Source: Axinella damicornis (Eukaryota > Porifera > Demospongiae > Axinellida > Axinellidae). Taken from it: 64,000 bases of DNA. The stretch spans positions 10,574,993 through 10,638,992 of the forward strand of contig OZ007510.1 of NCBI GenBank assembly GCA_963931865.1, read 5' to 3'. Shown here one piece after another: positions 27,020 to 44,200 of the stretch. Made by a program: the position numbers and the translations under genes. Position 1 is the stretch's first letter; each line of letters opens with the position of its first letter. Under the pieces are notes generated by a model that was given only the letters and a program-made list of their open reading frames with translations, ran no database searches and was not told the origin of the DNA.

Positions 27020-28604
27020 ATGGGGTCCAAAGAACCGGTGTTGTGCCTGTGTCTGCTTTGTTGCGTGTACGTAGGAGTGGCACACGCACAAAGCCGTGAT
27101 CTCACTCTTGAGCCGAACACTGCAGGGGCCGATGTCGTTCGAGCTGCAGTAGCCAAAGTCCTGTCCGCATCCAGGAATGAGCGGAGGATTTTTGGAAATC
27201 GTATAAACTATTGGTTGCTTCGCCGAATCGCATACGTTGAAACAAGAGATGGCCTTGATTCAAGCGATGAGAACTATCATGGCGGTATCTGGCGCGTTGA
27301 TGAGGAAGTCTTCAACAACACACGGACAAATTCGAGATTACAGTCATACCGAGAAGCTGTTGACAGCGTATTTGAGATTAGGTGGAACAGCTCGGTTTCC
27401 TGGACAGAGCTGCGAAAACCTCTGTATTCCGCTCTAGCCACGGCCCTTAACCTTGTGGCAGAAAAGGATGATAGCTGTCTCAGCAGCATCACCATGGAAC
27501 AGGCTACGTGTTGGCTGATGCGGCACCGGCGAACATCTGAACCAGTTGTTGACAACACTTCAGGAGGAGAGGGTAACCAAGCAGCCATAGACAGATACCA
27601 AGCAGCTGTAGACAGATACCAAGCTGCTGTTGCTGCACTGGACTCAGGTGGGTAAAAATACAATAGCGAATTCAATACCTAGCAATTGCTGATGTATGGC
27701 GTGCAGACAAGTTTAGTGGCATGTCAATGAATTTACGTAACTACTACCATTCACCTCCAGTATTACATTGCACATGCAGAGCTGGCCTGATGCTGCATGC
27801 ATGGGTTTCGCTTTGAATAGAAATGTGAACCTCGTCCATATACTGGCTGACATGCAGGGCCTGGCTATATAGCACTGAGTGTTCTTTTACCTCGCAATAA
27901 TATAATGTAGCATTGCCAGCACCAAGTAGCTAGTACACAATAGCTAGTCCATAATTAAGGGGTTTGGATAGTCAATTACGAAACACGTAAAGCACTAGAA
28001 AATAGTTCAAATGTCATCAACTATACTTATGTATTTGCCTTGTGTGTATTATTGGGGTTAGTAGTGAGTAGTGTGGCGGAAACGGTGTCTGTCCTCGTGC
28101 GGTTGCACGTAAGTCAAAATAGATTCATACCTGTTTATCATTTCACTTGTATTCGCTTAAAAAGAACATTGCACACACCTTTTCACACCACGTGTTACAT
28201 TCGATATGGATAGGAGAGCCAAAGAAACAGCTGAAGAGCGGGAAGCAAAGTTGGCCAGGCGGAGAGAACAAGATAGAGCAAGGAAGGCTGAGGCACAGAG
28301 TCAAGAAACAGCTGAAAAGCGGGAAGATAGGCTAGGAACGCTGGCTAGGCTGAGAGAACGTAATAGAGCAAGGATGGCACAGGTGCACAGTGAACGCACA
28401 CTCCTTTGGCCTCCTCCATTTCTGAGACCTCCCAGTCTCTTTTGCTCCCGACAAGCTTGCTTGGAGACGCCATCGTGATATCGATCATCAGTCGCACCTT
28501 GCCTAGCACCTAGCACATGCTAAACCTAAGCGCATGCGCACTACTACATCCACGATATGCAGGCTCGCCCCACAATGCTCAGCATTCACTAGTATTTGTG
28601 TGTG

Positions 28605-28649
<45 letters not shown>

Positions 28650-30934
28650 TGTGTGTTTGTGTTTGTAACTGCAGGATGCACAGTGAATGCAGATATCAGT
28701 TTTGTTCTGGACTCTTCTGGAAGTATTGGAGCTGAAAACTACCAGAAAGTGAAAGAATTTGCGTACAATTTCACTGAAGGGTTTGATATTGGACCCCAAG
28801 AAACCCGTATAAGTGTTACAATATATGGGAGTGCTGGACAAGTTGTGTTTGGCTTTGATCAGTACAGAAATACAACATCTGTGCTGGAGGCAATCGAGGA
28901 TATACCCTTTCTAAATGAATATACAAATACACCAGATGGGCTATGCAAAGTCTTGAATGACATACTCCCAAATGCACGACTAAGTGATTCATCGGTTTTC
29001 AAACTTGTGGTAGTCATGACAGACGGTAGATCAAATCGTGACAGTCCAGAATGTGGTGACATCAATGAAGCAGCAGGTAGTTTGCGTCAGTTTTCACAAG
29101 TCAATTCTATTTTGGTTTATGTCATTGGAGTTACCAACAATGTCAACCAAGATGAACTTGAACTAATGGCAACAGCACCAGAGTTCATTACTCAGTTAGC
29201 TTCCTTTGCAAGTGATGCAGACTTGGACAGCACTCAACAACTGCAAACGTACGAACTGTGCTTCACAAGTAAGTAGCTATTCATTACTGGGTTCTGATTT
29301 TGAGTTTAATTTGGGGGAGATGATCTTAAGAATCATGGTGGGCGGGGACTGTGACTGTTTGAAATTTTGAACCTTCTGAGAGTGTTTCCGAGGCACTCTG
29401 AAGCAATTTTGATGTCATAGTAAGGAGATGTCCAGTGCATATATGCATGTGACAGTCATGGGATCATTTTATACAGCCTTCATAGCCCATGGCTGCATGC
29501 ATGGGCCAACTGAGCCCCTCCTATCTACTACTAGCCTCTACCGATGTATTGATTCCAACAAGATAATCATAACAGAAGAAACAAATTGAAGTAGTAACTC
29601 CAGGCTCGCAAGGCAAACTTGCGTTTCTTTTCTCCCTTATAATGGTCTACCACTGCCTCCAGAGTATCATCAGATAGGTGGTCAGGGCCTTCAATGTAGA
29701 TGCGCATTGTATGGTCCAGTGTGTCTTCACCCATGCTGCTACGAAGTCTTAGTTTCATGGCTAAACATACGCTCGACAGTAGCTGTTGTCACCGGCAGTA
29801 CCTCCAAAGTTGCAGCTAGCTTCGATAAGTTCTGAACCATAAGATTCCTGAATGGTTCGTTTAGTTCCTTGAGAAGTTTTCTGACGACAAATTTGTCCAT
29901 GCTGCTTGGTAGAGTAGTGAACTAGTCTATGTTGCATTGCATGCACTCTTTAAGAAAAAGCATGATACAACCTTCGTGGACTGGTCCCCATGCAGATGAA
30001 CCACAGTTCTATTAAAGGGGGAAGTATTGTGTCAGGTGACAGCAAAAACATGACATAAGTGTGAAGAGGACACTTAAGTGGACATTTTTCACCGTACAAA
30101 GCACACAGTACATGCTGCAGTTCTGACACTACTTTTAATTTACTGAATTAAAGTTGTCAGAAATTTTTTGGGGGGTACGATTCCCCCCCCCAGTAGATAG
30201 AACCCTGCCTTGCTGTGCAAGCTAGCTATAGTGTCCAAATCCAGTACTTGATCATGCATCCATTTCTATATCTTTCAGCATCTGGAAGTAAGATTGTTGG
30301 AGGAGCATCTAGTGGGTCACTTAGCAAAGGTGGCACAGTTCGTCTGAATTTTCCTCTACCAGTGGAAGGCATTACAATAAGACTGTGTGTTAGCCAAGGA
30401 TACCTGGTGCTCTACGCATCAGTCAGTTCAACAGCTCCAAACTCTGCTGTAAATGATTTGATGCTTGAGATTGGCATTGGCTGTAGTGACGTTTACATAG
30501 ATTCCAGAGATACTGGAAATGGCATCGATAACTCCAACCAAGATATGGGCCGACGTAAGCGTCAAGTGTTCAATTCGACAGCAGTGGAATCTACCAATCT
30601 CACACTATATGTCTCTATCGAAGGAGTTGAAGAAAGGAACTCCTTTATCATTCAAACTACAACTGGAGACACTTCTACACCTGGTATGTTTACTTCCAGC
30701 AAGGAAACATGCAATCTGATTATGAGATTATACTGTCCCAAAATTTAAAACTGGACTTCATTTACAAACATACTTTCTCTGTACGCAGATCAACCTCCTA
30801 TGAATAATGTTACGGTTGCAGTTATAATTGGATGTGGAGTAGGTGGAGGACTGGTGGTGTTGCTGGTTGTGGTGTCGACCATCATTTGGCTCATATGGGC
30901 TGTAAAGAAAGCTGTTAAAGACCGAGTAGCTTAG
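27020..30934 (+). CDS. type I membrane protein with lysozyme-like segment and vWA domain, four exons
   Basis: Exons 27020-27647, 28675-29268, 30279-30683 and 30789-30934 join with all three introns in phase 1 to give 590 aa. Residues 1-24 are a signal peptide ending AHA. Residues about 35-170 include YVETRDG (Glu74) followed by YHGGIWRVD, which resembles the catalytic Glu and glycine-rich strand of transglycosylase/goose-lysozyme folds; this assignment is tentative. Residues about 180-209 hold short DRYQAAV repeats. Residues about 212-400 are a vWA domain with an intact MIDAS start (DSSGS, 222-226) and MTDGRS. Residues 408-540 look beta-rich, with a furin-like RRKR at 499-502. Residues about 550-575 are a membrane helix with a short basic tail. 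Phase-1 introns between modules are typical of shuffled extracellular proteins. Likely role: cell-surface adhesion or recognition, possibly peptidoglycan binding. Confidence 0.82.
28205..28400 (+). mobile_element. Helitron-type ORF fragment inside intron 1 of the vWA gene
   Basis: An open frame from the ATG at 28206 encodes charged repeats such as ETAEEREAKLARRREQDRA. I know this style from the N-terminal part of Helitron/PIF1-like ORFs in invertebrates. The frame then degrades. It is not needed for the host gene, whose exons 1 and 2 splice in phase across it. Confidence 0.5.
28605..28674 (+). repeat. (TG)n microsatellite abutting the 3' splice site of vWA exon 2
   Basis: A TG tract (about 28605-28648) followed by GTTTGTGTTTGTAACTGCAG forms the pre-acceptor region directly before 28675. 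Confidence 0.8.
29590..29960 (-). mobile_element. hAT transposase C-terminal fragment, frameshifted
   Basis: On the minus strand one frame reads NLSKLAATLEVLPVTTATVE followed by RMFS. The next frame reads LRSSMGEDTLDHTMRIYIEG and on to KKRKFAL. Together they match the dimerisation (hATC) region of hAT transposases, with a frame break at the join near 29760. It is a relic in intron 2 of the vWA gene. Confidence 0.7.
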
Positions 30935-31105
30935 CTGTAGCTACCTGACTTATATATTTAGAAAGGAACTTTTTTACCGTTCCGTAGCTAACTATAGCTA
31001 CATAGTTGCTAGTTCAACTGACGATGTAGTAGCTAGATATGACTAGTAGTAGCTAGGAATGGCCGGAAGATATCTAGCTATCATCTTAGTTTCCCATTGT
31101 GTGTA

Positions 31106-31111
31106 AATAAA
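31106..31111 (+). terminator. AATAAA polyadenylation signal of the vWA gene
   Basis: Hexamer about 170 bases after the stop codon, followed by a T-rich stretch. Confidence 0.55.
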
Positions 31112-31139
31112 AAGCTATAGAGCTTTGCACTTTTTGCAG

Positions 31140-32125
31140 AGGTATGGTCATCAACCAAATTCATGCCCCTGCAGAGGGTCTGGAATTCGACCGACATATA
31201 TTCATGTGATCATGGGGTTGATGGCTATGATGTATAATATTATATCAACTTAACTAGCATGCGCAAAATCGTAACCCAACCCTAACCACACCCACAAACG
31301 AACATGCCTCCGCCCAGACTTTATCTCGCAGCCGTGGAGAAAGGTCTGGGCGGAGGCCTGGGAACGAGGCTAGTGCAGCAAGGTGTTTGGGTGTTTGACA
31401 GCAGAGACAGAAGGAGCTGGTATTTGCTGAGTCCCCATGAACTTGGCCTGGACCCCAAACTAAACTTGGAACCCCTCAACTGCCTTGTCTTGGTTTGTCT
31501 ATTCACTTTAGCTTATACACCATGCTCATGTTCTCATGATGGGCTCAAATCATATTAGTGTTTACAAACAGTCTTGTGGTCATCAACCAAATTCATGCCC
31601 CTGCAGAGGGTCTGGAATTCGACCGACATATATTCATATGATCATGGGGTTGATGGCTATGACGTATATATCAACTACGCATGTGCAGCTATAGCTTATA
31701 CACCATGCTCATGTTCTCATGATGGGCTCAAATCATATTAGTGTTTGCAAACAGTCTTCTTCAGCCACCCACACTGGCCAAAATGTTGCTTGCTGATTTA
31801 CGTTGTGCTCCAGGTAGTAGGTTGCCAGTCAACAAGCCCTCTGACAGTGTGTAAGTACGAAAAGAATGAATCAGTATAATGTTCTGAAAGGGGGTGTCCC
31901 ACGTAAGTTGTGGTACATTTGCACAGTATATTGATATCCCTTAGGCATGCATGTGGATTCACCATCATCCCCCCCCCCCCCCCCCCCCCCACCCCTAAAG
32001 GTGGGATGGTTTGGCACCGACTATATAGGGGGTGGCAGTGTGACAAATCACGTACACGGTAATTTCACTTATTCTACTATTCAAGTTCTCCATGGGAGAA
32101 GGCTGCTCTGCACTTTCAAATTATT
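31140..32125. repeat. direct repeats, truncated foldback and poly-C tract; no gene
   Basis: The segment starting GTCATCAACCAAATTCATGC occurs at about 31147-31232 and 31576-31662. A second segment (ATGCTCATGTTCTCATGATG) occurs at about 31512-31575 and 31694-31757. At 31306-31373 a foldback of the CCTGGGAACGAGGCTA type has lost its left end. A poly-C run lies at about 31969-31990. Confidence 0.65.
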
Positions 32126-32470
32126 ATGGATCCCGAACATAGTGCAGACTATCAGCGACTTTGGTACCAGACTCTCGCTCATGCACGGCAGATGAGTCTG
32201 GTTGATGACATACGACTTGTTCTGCCACTAAGTAGGTGCAACCACAGCACTTCTTTATACGGCACGTTTATTAGTAATCTGCTTGCGGGTAGTGTACTTA
32301 ACACCTTGGGGAAAAACGTGCCGTATATGGAAGCGCTTTGGTTTTATCAGCCACCTCAGAACAAGGCAGTCGACCAGACTCCTCCACTGTGCGCGAGTGT
32401 GGTGACCGAGGCCATGCTTCAACTACATTCGTGTATACTGAGCACATTATGTAATATGCAGCATCACTGA
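32126..32470 (+). CDS. hypothetical ORF of 114 aa
   Basis: Starts with ATG (MDPEHSADYQRLWYQTLAHA) and has a protein-like first third. A potential donor (GTAGGT) near 32231 suggests that only 32126-32230 may be coding. No family recognised. It sits between repeats and just downstream (in LINE orientation) of a LINE relic, so it could also be transposon-derived. Confidence 0.25.
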   Translation: MDPEHSADYQRLWYQTLAHARQMSLVDDIRLVLPLSRCNHSTSLYGTFISNLLAGSVLNTLGKNVPYMEALWFYQPPQNKAVDQTPPLCASVVTEAMLQLHSCILSTLCNMQHH

Positions 32471-32814
32471 GAATATCAGCGAATGCAGACTTATCTACCG
32501 GACTCAACTACCAGGTAGGAACGTCATCATCATATCAGTCGAAACCTTCACTCACGATGGTTACTACATACCCTGATAGCTCTAATGCACAATTGCAAGT
32601 CGGACAATGCAAGCCCTCCAACAAAGAGCCAAATTTTCTGTGCAAAGGTTGCTGATCTCTTCATTTCTTTATCATTGCACACTGACGGCAACAGAGGTTA
32701 CATGAATAGCAGTAAGCTAATACAAGCATGCAACCGGACTATACTACAAAACTACAAGATTATACTAGCTACAGTACTAGTGAGTGTTTGAAGGAAGATA
32801 AAGATGAACTACTC

Positions 32815-34640
32815 ACAGATGTAACATGTTCCACAATGATATTGCATGAGGAAAGAACGAGTGCTGAAACTGGGCCTGGAATACAGGGGCTGGGAGAAGC
32901 TGGGAGTTGTCAGATCTAGTACTGTATAGCGCAGTTCTCTCAGCTTGACAGGTGCTGCAGGAAAGTCTTCCAAACCATGCATGATTTTAAATAGGTGGCA
33001 TAACTTGGCCTGAGAGCGGCGTTCCGAGAGAGGAGGGAGTTGTAGGTGGCTCAGTTGTTCATCATACGAGAGGGACCAGTTCTTGGCACAAACTTTTAGT
33101 GCAGTTTTCTCCAGCAGATTAATATCATGGGTCCCAGACTGCAGCTGTATATTCGAAGTGGGGGAGGATGTAAGTCACATAAAGTTTAGTTTGGGTACCG
33201 GGAGAGGAATATCGATAGAATCGGCAATACAATAGCCCAGTCAGTATCCTAACTTTTGTGCTGACTTGGTTACCTGAGGTTAGCACAATTCCAAGGTATT
33301 TGACTGAGTTGACCTGAGATTCTGAAGTGCCCATATACAGCGGAGGTGGGGGATTAGAAAGTGAATGCCTGCGAGTAACAAACATCAGGCAAGCTTTTCC
33401 AGTGTGTAAAGTCAAGTAGTTGTCATCCACCATCACTGACCCTCTGAAAAATAGCTGCTGTAACATCATCCTGAAGTAGCTATGTTGTAGTCAGCTGGGA
33501 CATAAATGGTGCGATAGAGAGTCACGTCATCAGTAAACAGGGAGATTCTGCTATACGGAGAAACATCATTGAGTTGCAACATCATTGATAAAGAGGATCC
33601 AGTTGGCCTAGCACTGAGCCCTGTGGTACACCGGAAATAACAGGAAGGCTGGTAGATTGCTCACCCCCAACAACAACACGCTGAGATCTGCCCATCAGAT
33701 CACTGTGAAGCCATGTAATAATTCTTGGGTCCAAATGAAGTGCAGCCAGCTTGTCCAACAAGTGCCTGGGACCAGCTGTGGGTAATTGCATGAAAGGAAC
33801 ACAGAGGTGGCTGACCGATGGGACATAAAGCCCCACTGGCATGAAGTGCATTTTCAGTAACGAAGTTGGAGACAATTGTGTGTACATGGCGTTCCAAATA
33901 ATTAATTTTACTGACAATAATTATTGATGACGGTTAGTGATGCCGAGCTTACTGACTTTACCAGTGTTAAACAGCCAGCTTCAATAATTATTGATATTGG
34001 TCTGTAGTTAGATATGGGATGGCTTTGTCACCTAATTTATTCTTGCAAGTTTCCAGGCTTGTGGGTAGCATCCTGATGCTATTGAGCGGTTGAATATATA
34101 TAGCTTCGTCAGGCTGGGGGCAATAGAACAGGCAGTCGACTTCAGCATTCTGGGAGAGACACTGTCAGGTCCCGTTGACTAATAATTGATGACTCCAGAA
34201 TACCGGTAACTTCTTGTATGAATGCTTCAACCGTGCCTTCCGTCACTTCGGGATCCGTTTACCTCGATGCAATCCAGATGCTTGCCCTGCAGAGCTGCTC
34301 TGTACAGTGGAAGAGATCGAGGAACTCCTCTGTGCACTCAACGTTGAAGGTTGGTATAGCTAGAGGAATCTTGTTTGTTGAGAAGCTTCACAGCCTTCCA
34401 GAACTCCTTTTGGCCACAAGTACCAAGTGTTTGGAAGTAAGCCAGCTTGCATGCCTTCATGCAGCATGGTCACTACGTGGTTTCGAGCCCTCTTGTAATT
34501 TTGTTCAAGACTTGGTTTGAATTTGAGGCACGAATGAAGGCATTTCGCCTTCTCATGGCTAAGACAATGGATGATTGGCTTTGTAATCCAGGGTAAGTTG
34601 GAGATCATGAACTTGAAGTCTGACACTGCTTATAGCAGCT
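32815..34640 (-). mobile_element. degenerate non-LTR retrotransposon (LINE) reverse transcriptase
   Basis: Minus-strand pieces in shifting frames retain the typical order. They are a pre-RT segment (KPIIHCLSHEKAKCLHSC...), thumb-and-palm pieces (HLLDKLAALHLDP, VISGVPQGSVLG, YLGIVLTSGNQVSTKVRILT), then ILPHFEYTAAVWDP and a C-terminal stretch with LHLFK-like motifs. Several stops and shifts make it dead. It resembles Jockey/CR1-type elements; the finer class is uncertain. Confidence 0.8.
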
Positions 34641-36090
34641 AACAATATGTCTTGCTAGTTAGTGGGCTAGCTATATGCTCAATTCTGACTCAGTAGCTAG
34701 CTATAGATCTCTCTATTCTAGCTATCTGGAGAGGGATCAATGCTCTGACCAGCTTGTTATTGAAGATCCTCGTCAAAGATAACATTGAGCTATTATTGTG
34801 TCTATATAACGTGTTACCATAATTATTTTTCTATTGACAAAAACTGATTGCTGTGTAAGTAACAGTAAAATAATAACTGCATTGTTAGTGATTAACTGTC
34901 ATGAGAGGCCTTGCATAGGTCTGAATTCCAACCTAATAGCTATAATATTGTTGGTTCCACAATTTCCCACCATCTGTCATAGAGGGGGTCCCCATTTTCA
35001 CCAAGGGGTCCCCATAATCCCGGGAAAATGGGGACCCGGGGCCCCCATTTTCACAGGATAATGGGGACCCATGGCTCATGCAATGCACAAATTGCATGCA
35101 TGGGCAAATGAATGGAAGGTAATTGTCTGAGTGCCCACAATACTACGGAATGCAATGCCCTAAATGCTGGGTGATTAATTAATGAATTGGTGGTCAAATG
35201 TGATGACTGTTAGGCCCGCTGTTAGCTAGGGGGCTCAAGGAGAGAATCAGAGACTGGGATTGTACGGGGTTTATACTAGCTCTTTCCTCCTCTGCCATCA
35301 TCTCAGTACCTCCGCCATTGATTGTAGCAACTAGCGAGTGTGCAATGCCGTATACGCCTTTTGCACATGCTCACTCTATATAATGTTCTTGTCCAGATAC
35401 ACGACTGTACACGTACAGCAGGACCACTTGCATTATCAGTTGAAGGTAGGTTCCTATAATATTATACTACAACATAATTTTTGCGTGTAGCTCAATTCAA
35501 TTGCTGCTGATATGGCATTCATATTGCCTTGCTCTACTCATAGATAATAGAACTACGTAGAATCTATTATCTATGCTCTACTGGAGGGCTTGCTCCCACA
35601 GCTGCTCTAGCTATTAGCCTATTATGCCACACCTCTCCATGCGCTGTGTGAAGTGGGCCTCTAGCCCTCTACCATTAAGGGCTTAAATCTTAGTGATTGC
35701 AGGGGCAAGGCACCCCACTACCCTTCAAAATCCATTCAAAATCTCACACAAATATCACCATTCAAGTGAATACAAGCGTGTATAAACCAGATCTACTAGC
35801 ACGGAACTGAAACAGCACAAGAAAATCTAGCTACATATCAACTACTCTGTACAGTAAACTATAATAGCCAGTGGGAAAATGGAAGCAAAAATTACATGAT
35901 GGTGTACATTTGCAGGTGCGTGGAGGTCAATCAAGACCTCACATAATAAATCTATATCTGTACATGTACAATACCAAAAATGGTCCAATTCTATTAAGTC
36001 AAGAACTTTTTGAAGTGTCATAAATGTAAATAGTAGGCATACGTCCATCTATACTCGGTGCATGTGCACAGCAATTGGTCCAATTTTCTC
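34641..36090. other. intergenic; GGGGTCCCCAT inverted repeat cluster
   Basis: At 34983-35069 the motif GGGGTCCCCAT(TTTC) occurs several times in both orientations, forming a strong potential hairpin. A short palindrome around 35540-35573 has TAGATAATAG/CTATTATCTA arms. 35070-35985 is the region copied in part to 24980-25560. No coding region. Confidence 0.55.
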
Positions 36091-40958
<4,868 letters not shown>

Positions 40959-41263
40959 CTTGAACGCAGAGAGAAACTACTATCGAATATTAGACTATCA
41001 CTGATACTGTCAAATTCTGCTCTAAGAGATTCTGGTGCTATCAAGACTCCACCAAAACACTGTCACTGTGCTGGGAAGCCCGCAAATAAAGTGGGTGTAT
41101 AAATAGCAGCGCAGTTTTGCCAATTAAGGAAGTCTAAATTTAGACCTTCTATTTTTAGACTAGAGCACGTGATCAAGTGCAAGCGGTATACCTTTTTGTT
41201 GTTTGCGTTTTGGTGGCAGTAGGTTTGTGCAACTCCAGCAGTTGGCAGTCCGGCAATCGCAGG
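40959..41263. promoter_or_regulatory. probable bidirectional promoter of Rac and SF3B5
   Basis: The two start codons diverge with 305 bases between them. The interval has no clear TATA box and holds a 41129-41162 inverted repeat with TCTAAATTTAGA and CTATTTTTAGAC motifs. Both genes are housekeeping types, for which shared promoters are common. Confidence 0.55.
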
Positions 41264-44200
41264 ATGGTATGTACCAAGATTAGTGTTAATCCCTAATACT
41301 GTGCATGTGAAAGGAGAGGTAGATAGAGGATGCATTCTAATTGATGCCCACCACTTTAAGTGCTGTGTTCGGCACCACCCAGCGTTTGTCATTTGCTGCA
41401 AGCAATGAAAGCTCCCAGCTTTTGTAGCTTGCAACGTTTATTGCCAGCAAAAAGCCTGACACAAAAGTAGGGATTGGGTTTCCAGACACGTCCCCAGCTT
41501 AATTCACTCTCTGCGTAACTTTAGCCTCGTACCCAGGCTCTTTCTCGCGGAGGAAAGAGCCTGGTAACATTGGTGGGGTTGAGCCGTTTACTTCCGGCAT
41601 GTCATCATTCATGTGATAAACAAAGGACACTCCTACTTTTGTGGTAAATGTCGCGTGAGTTACAAATCAGTCACACGCTATTCGAAATATTACTCAAGGC
41701 ATCCCCGGCTTCACAGAGATACGAGACACTTCTTACAAGCAAAGCGGACAACTTACCTTGCGAATCATCGATCCCGTAAGCTGCGACAGACGATGAGCGA
41801 GCTGGTCCGCAAACAAACTGCAGCGAACAGCGAGCTCTGACCAGTGGCCCGCTCGTTCACCTGTCATCTGCCTTTTACCGACCTTTGAGGGGTACTTTGT
41901 CCTTGACGCTCATTTCTGAGTCTACGATACGTGCGTTAGCACGGCAGCGAAGGTAAACAGTTAAAGCACGCCTACAAAATAGTCACATGTGCACGTGCTT
42001 TTGTTCTGCAATCTGATTGGAGCTGCAAGAATCCAGGCACCGGAAGTCAACGGTTTGAACCCCCCCAATGTTACCAGGCTAGCGTAACTTGCTAATTAGC
42101 ACTGTACAGCATTAGACAGTTTGAAGGTGCATGTGCATTCTGGGTGTCCAGAATTATCTTACCATTCGGAAATCCCCTCCATTACCTTAGTATACACTCC
42201 TAGTAGGAGGAAGCATGTTCTGTGTGATGATATAATCAAATCTGATAGCATGTAGAAAAATTCTGACTACACCGCCATAATCAGAATTGTGCACTGACGC
42301 AACCGTATGACCAAAATTCACCATATAGAGTGGCTGTGTTTGTGTCATGAAATCACGTGACTAAGTACTTCCGCAAGGCTAAACAGCATGCAGATCATTA
42401 GCATCTAAACGAAAGCTACTGTCTCAGTTGTACTCCATGTCACAGAACTAGCGCTCAATCTAATCGGTATGGCAACTGCACTGCAGTGACTGTTGACACA
42501 GTAGTACTTTGTACGTTCCAAGCTGCTTGTGAATCTAATAGAGCTTACTACTTTCTTGCCATGCATTTTAAAATGAAATACAATCAGTTACATGTATTTT
42601 ACGGCCTGTGATGTCAAATATGCCACTACATGTATATGCAGCCGCCAACACAGGGCAGTCACTCAATAATGTACTGTACATAGAGCAGCGACCTGCCTGT
42701 GACCGTGTGCCCGCACTGCTAAGCTGCCGGTGACTTCGGTGAAAATCCACCGTGACTCTGTGTGTGACTTTTTGCTTCTGAGTGTGGTAATTTAAGGGAC
42801 ACCCATGTGACGTCACACGTATAATATATCGACCATATACGGGATTGTCTCCGGTTGCCACTCTAAGTACAGTGCTTATTGGAGTGACCACCCCTTGAAG
42901 CATTCTTATGCACTGTTTGTATAGCTTCAATCTTGTATTGCAAGCTATGAGTACTGAGTAGACCGCCAGTGTACATTGTACATGTACAGTAGGCTGGCAT
43001 GAGAGCATATTGGCATCCCCAACGTACCAACTTCTGCCTGCTATGTAAAATTACTATCCACTACAGTGCATCTATGCATGATTCACTCTATGATATTTGT
43101 ACACCTCGTTTAGGTGCTAAATAAAGTGTAGGATTGTTAGGTACTGTGCCAGAACATTTCACCCAAACTGGTCATGTGGATCTGGGATGTTTACTAATAG
43201 AGTGTGGGTGGGTGTGGAAGTCGTAGCAGAACTGTGTGATGCAACATCCTCATGCGCCTCTTCTCACTGTTAGACCTTTTCATCATTGTGTCCGTGTAGC
43301 CAACCCCTATGCCTGTACCCGCACATGGAGATATTGCTGAGGGAGTTATGTCATCTTACTTACATGTACAATGTTTCCTGACTACGCCCACCAATATGAC
43401 TGTCTTGTGTGACTCGTCTATTTCATTGTATATACCCACAGGCAGCAGACCGGTACAACATTCACAGTCAGCTTGAACACTGTAAGGAGAGGACACTTGT
43501 TCAGTCTTGTCGTAGTGGGCTGCATTGTGTCGATCCTTCATGTACCGGTATAAGCATTGGTCAACCTTGCCTATGCCATTATTGCTCGTAAAACTGCCTA
43601 TTGTGCTCAACATTTATACTTTGACCCTGTGGTGTAATTGATGTTAACCACGACTGGTCACACACACAAGGACCTAGATTTGGAGATCAATCCCCTTAGT
43701 GGTATCTCTATGCACTGGTGAACTTTAGACTCAACTGTAGCCTGTGCCTATTGTGTATTACACTTTGACCCTTTAGTGTCACTGTGTGGTCCATGACTGG
43801 TCACATATGGACCTAGATTTGGAGAGTCAATTGGACTCAATCCCTGATGCACCTCTGCCAGCATTATTAATATTCCTCCTATTGTGCCCAGTTATGCACT
43901 CTGACCCTGTAGTGTGATTATGTGGTTCCGTGTTAGCCATGACTAGTCACACAAGGACTTACATGTACGCTAGATTTGGACATGCGAGTGGCAGACTGAG
44001 GATAAACAGCCAGGTATTGGTCAGGGAGCTAAGGTGCGTATATCACCTTTGTTAGAGTGTGAAAAGACAGAGGTGTCCAAAACCTTGTAACTGAGCGACA
44101 ATGACTGGTCAATGGGTTGGGGTTGTGGTTGGTGTCGGTAAACAATCGATGGTTTCTTGCTAGCTTTCAAAAATGATCACCTGTTGGCCTGCTATCCTAG

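Noticed and set aside
42568..43008. 146-codon minus-strand frame
   Set aside because: Lies in SF3B5 intron 1, has no recognisable motif and an irregular composition; likely chance.
43597..44000. CRISPR-like array
   Set aside because: Units are long, diverged and without unique spacers; an ordinary intronic tandem repeat in a eukaryote.
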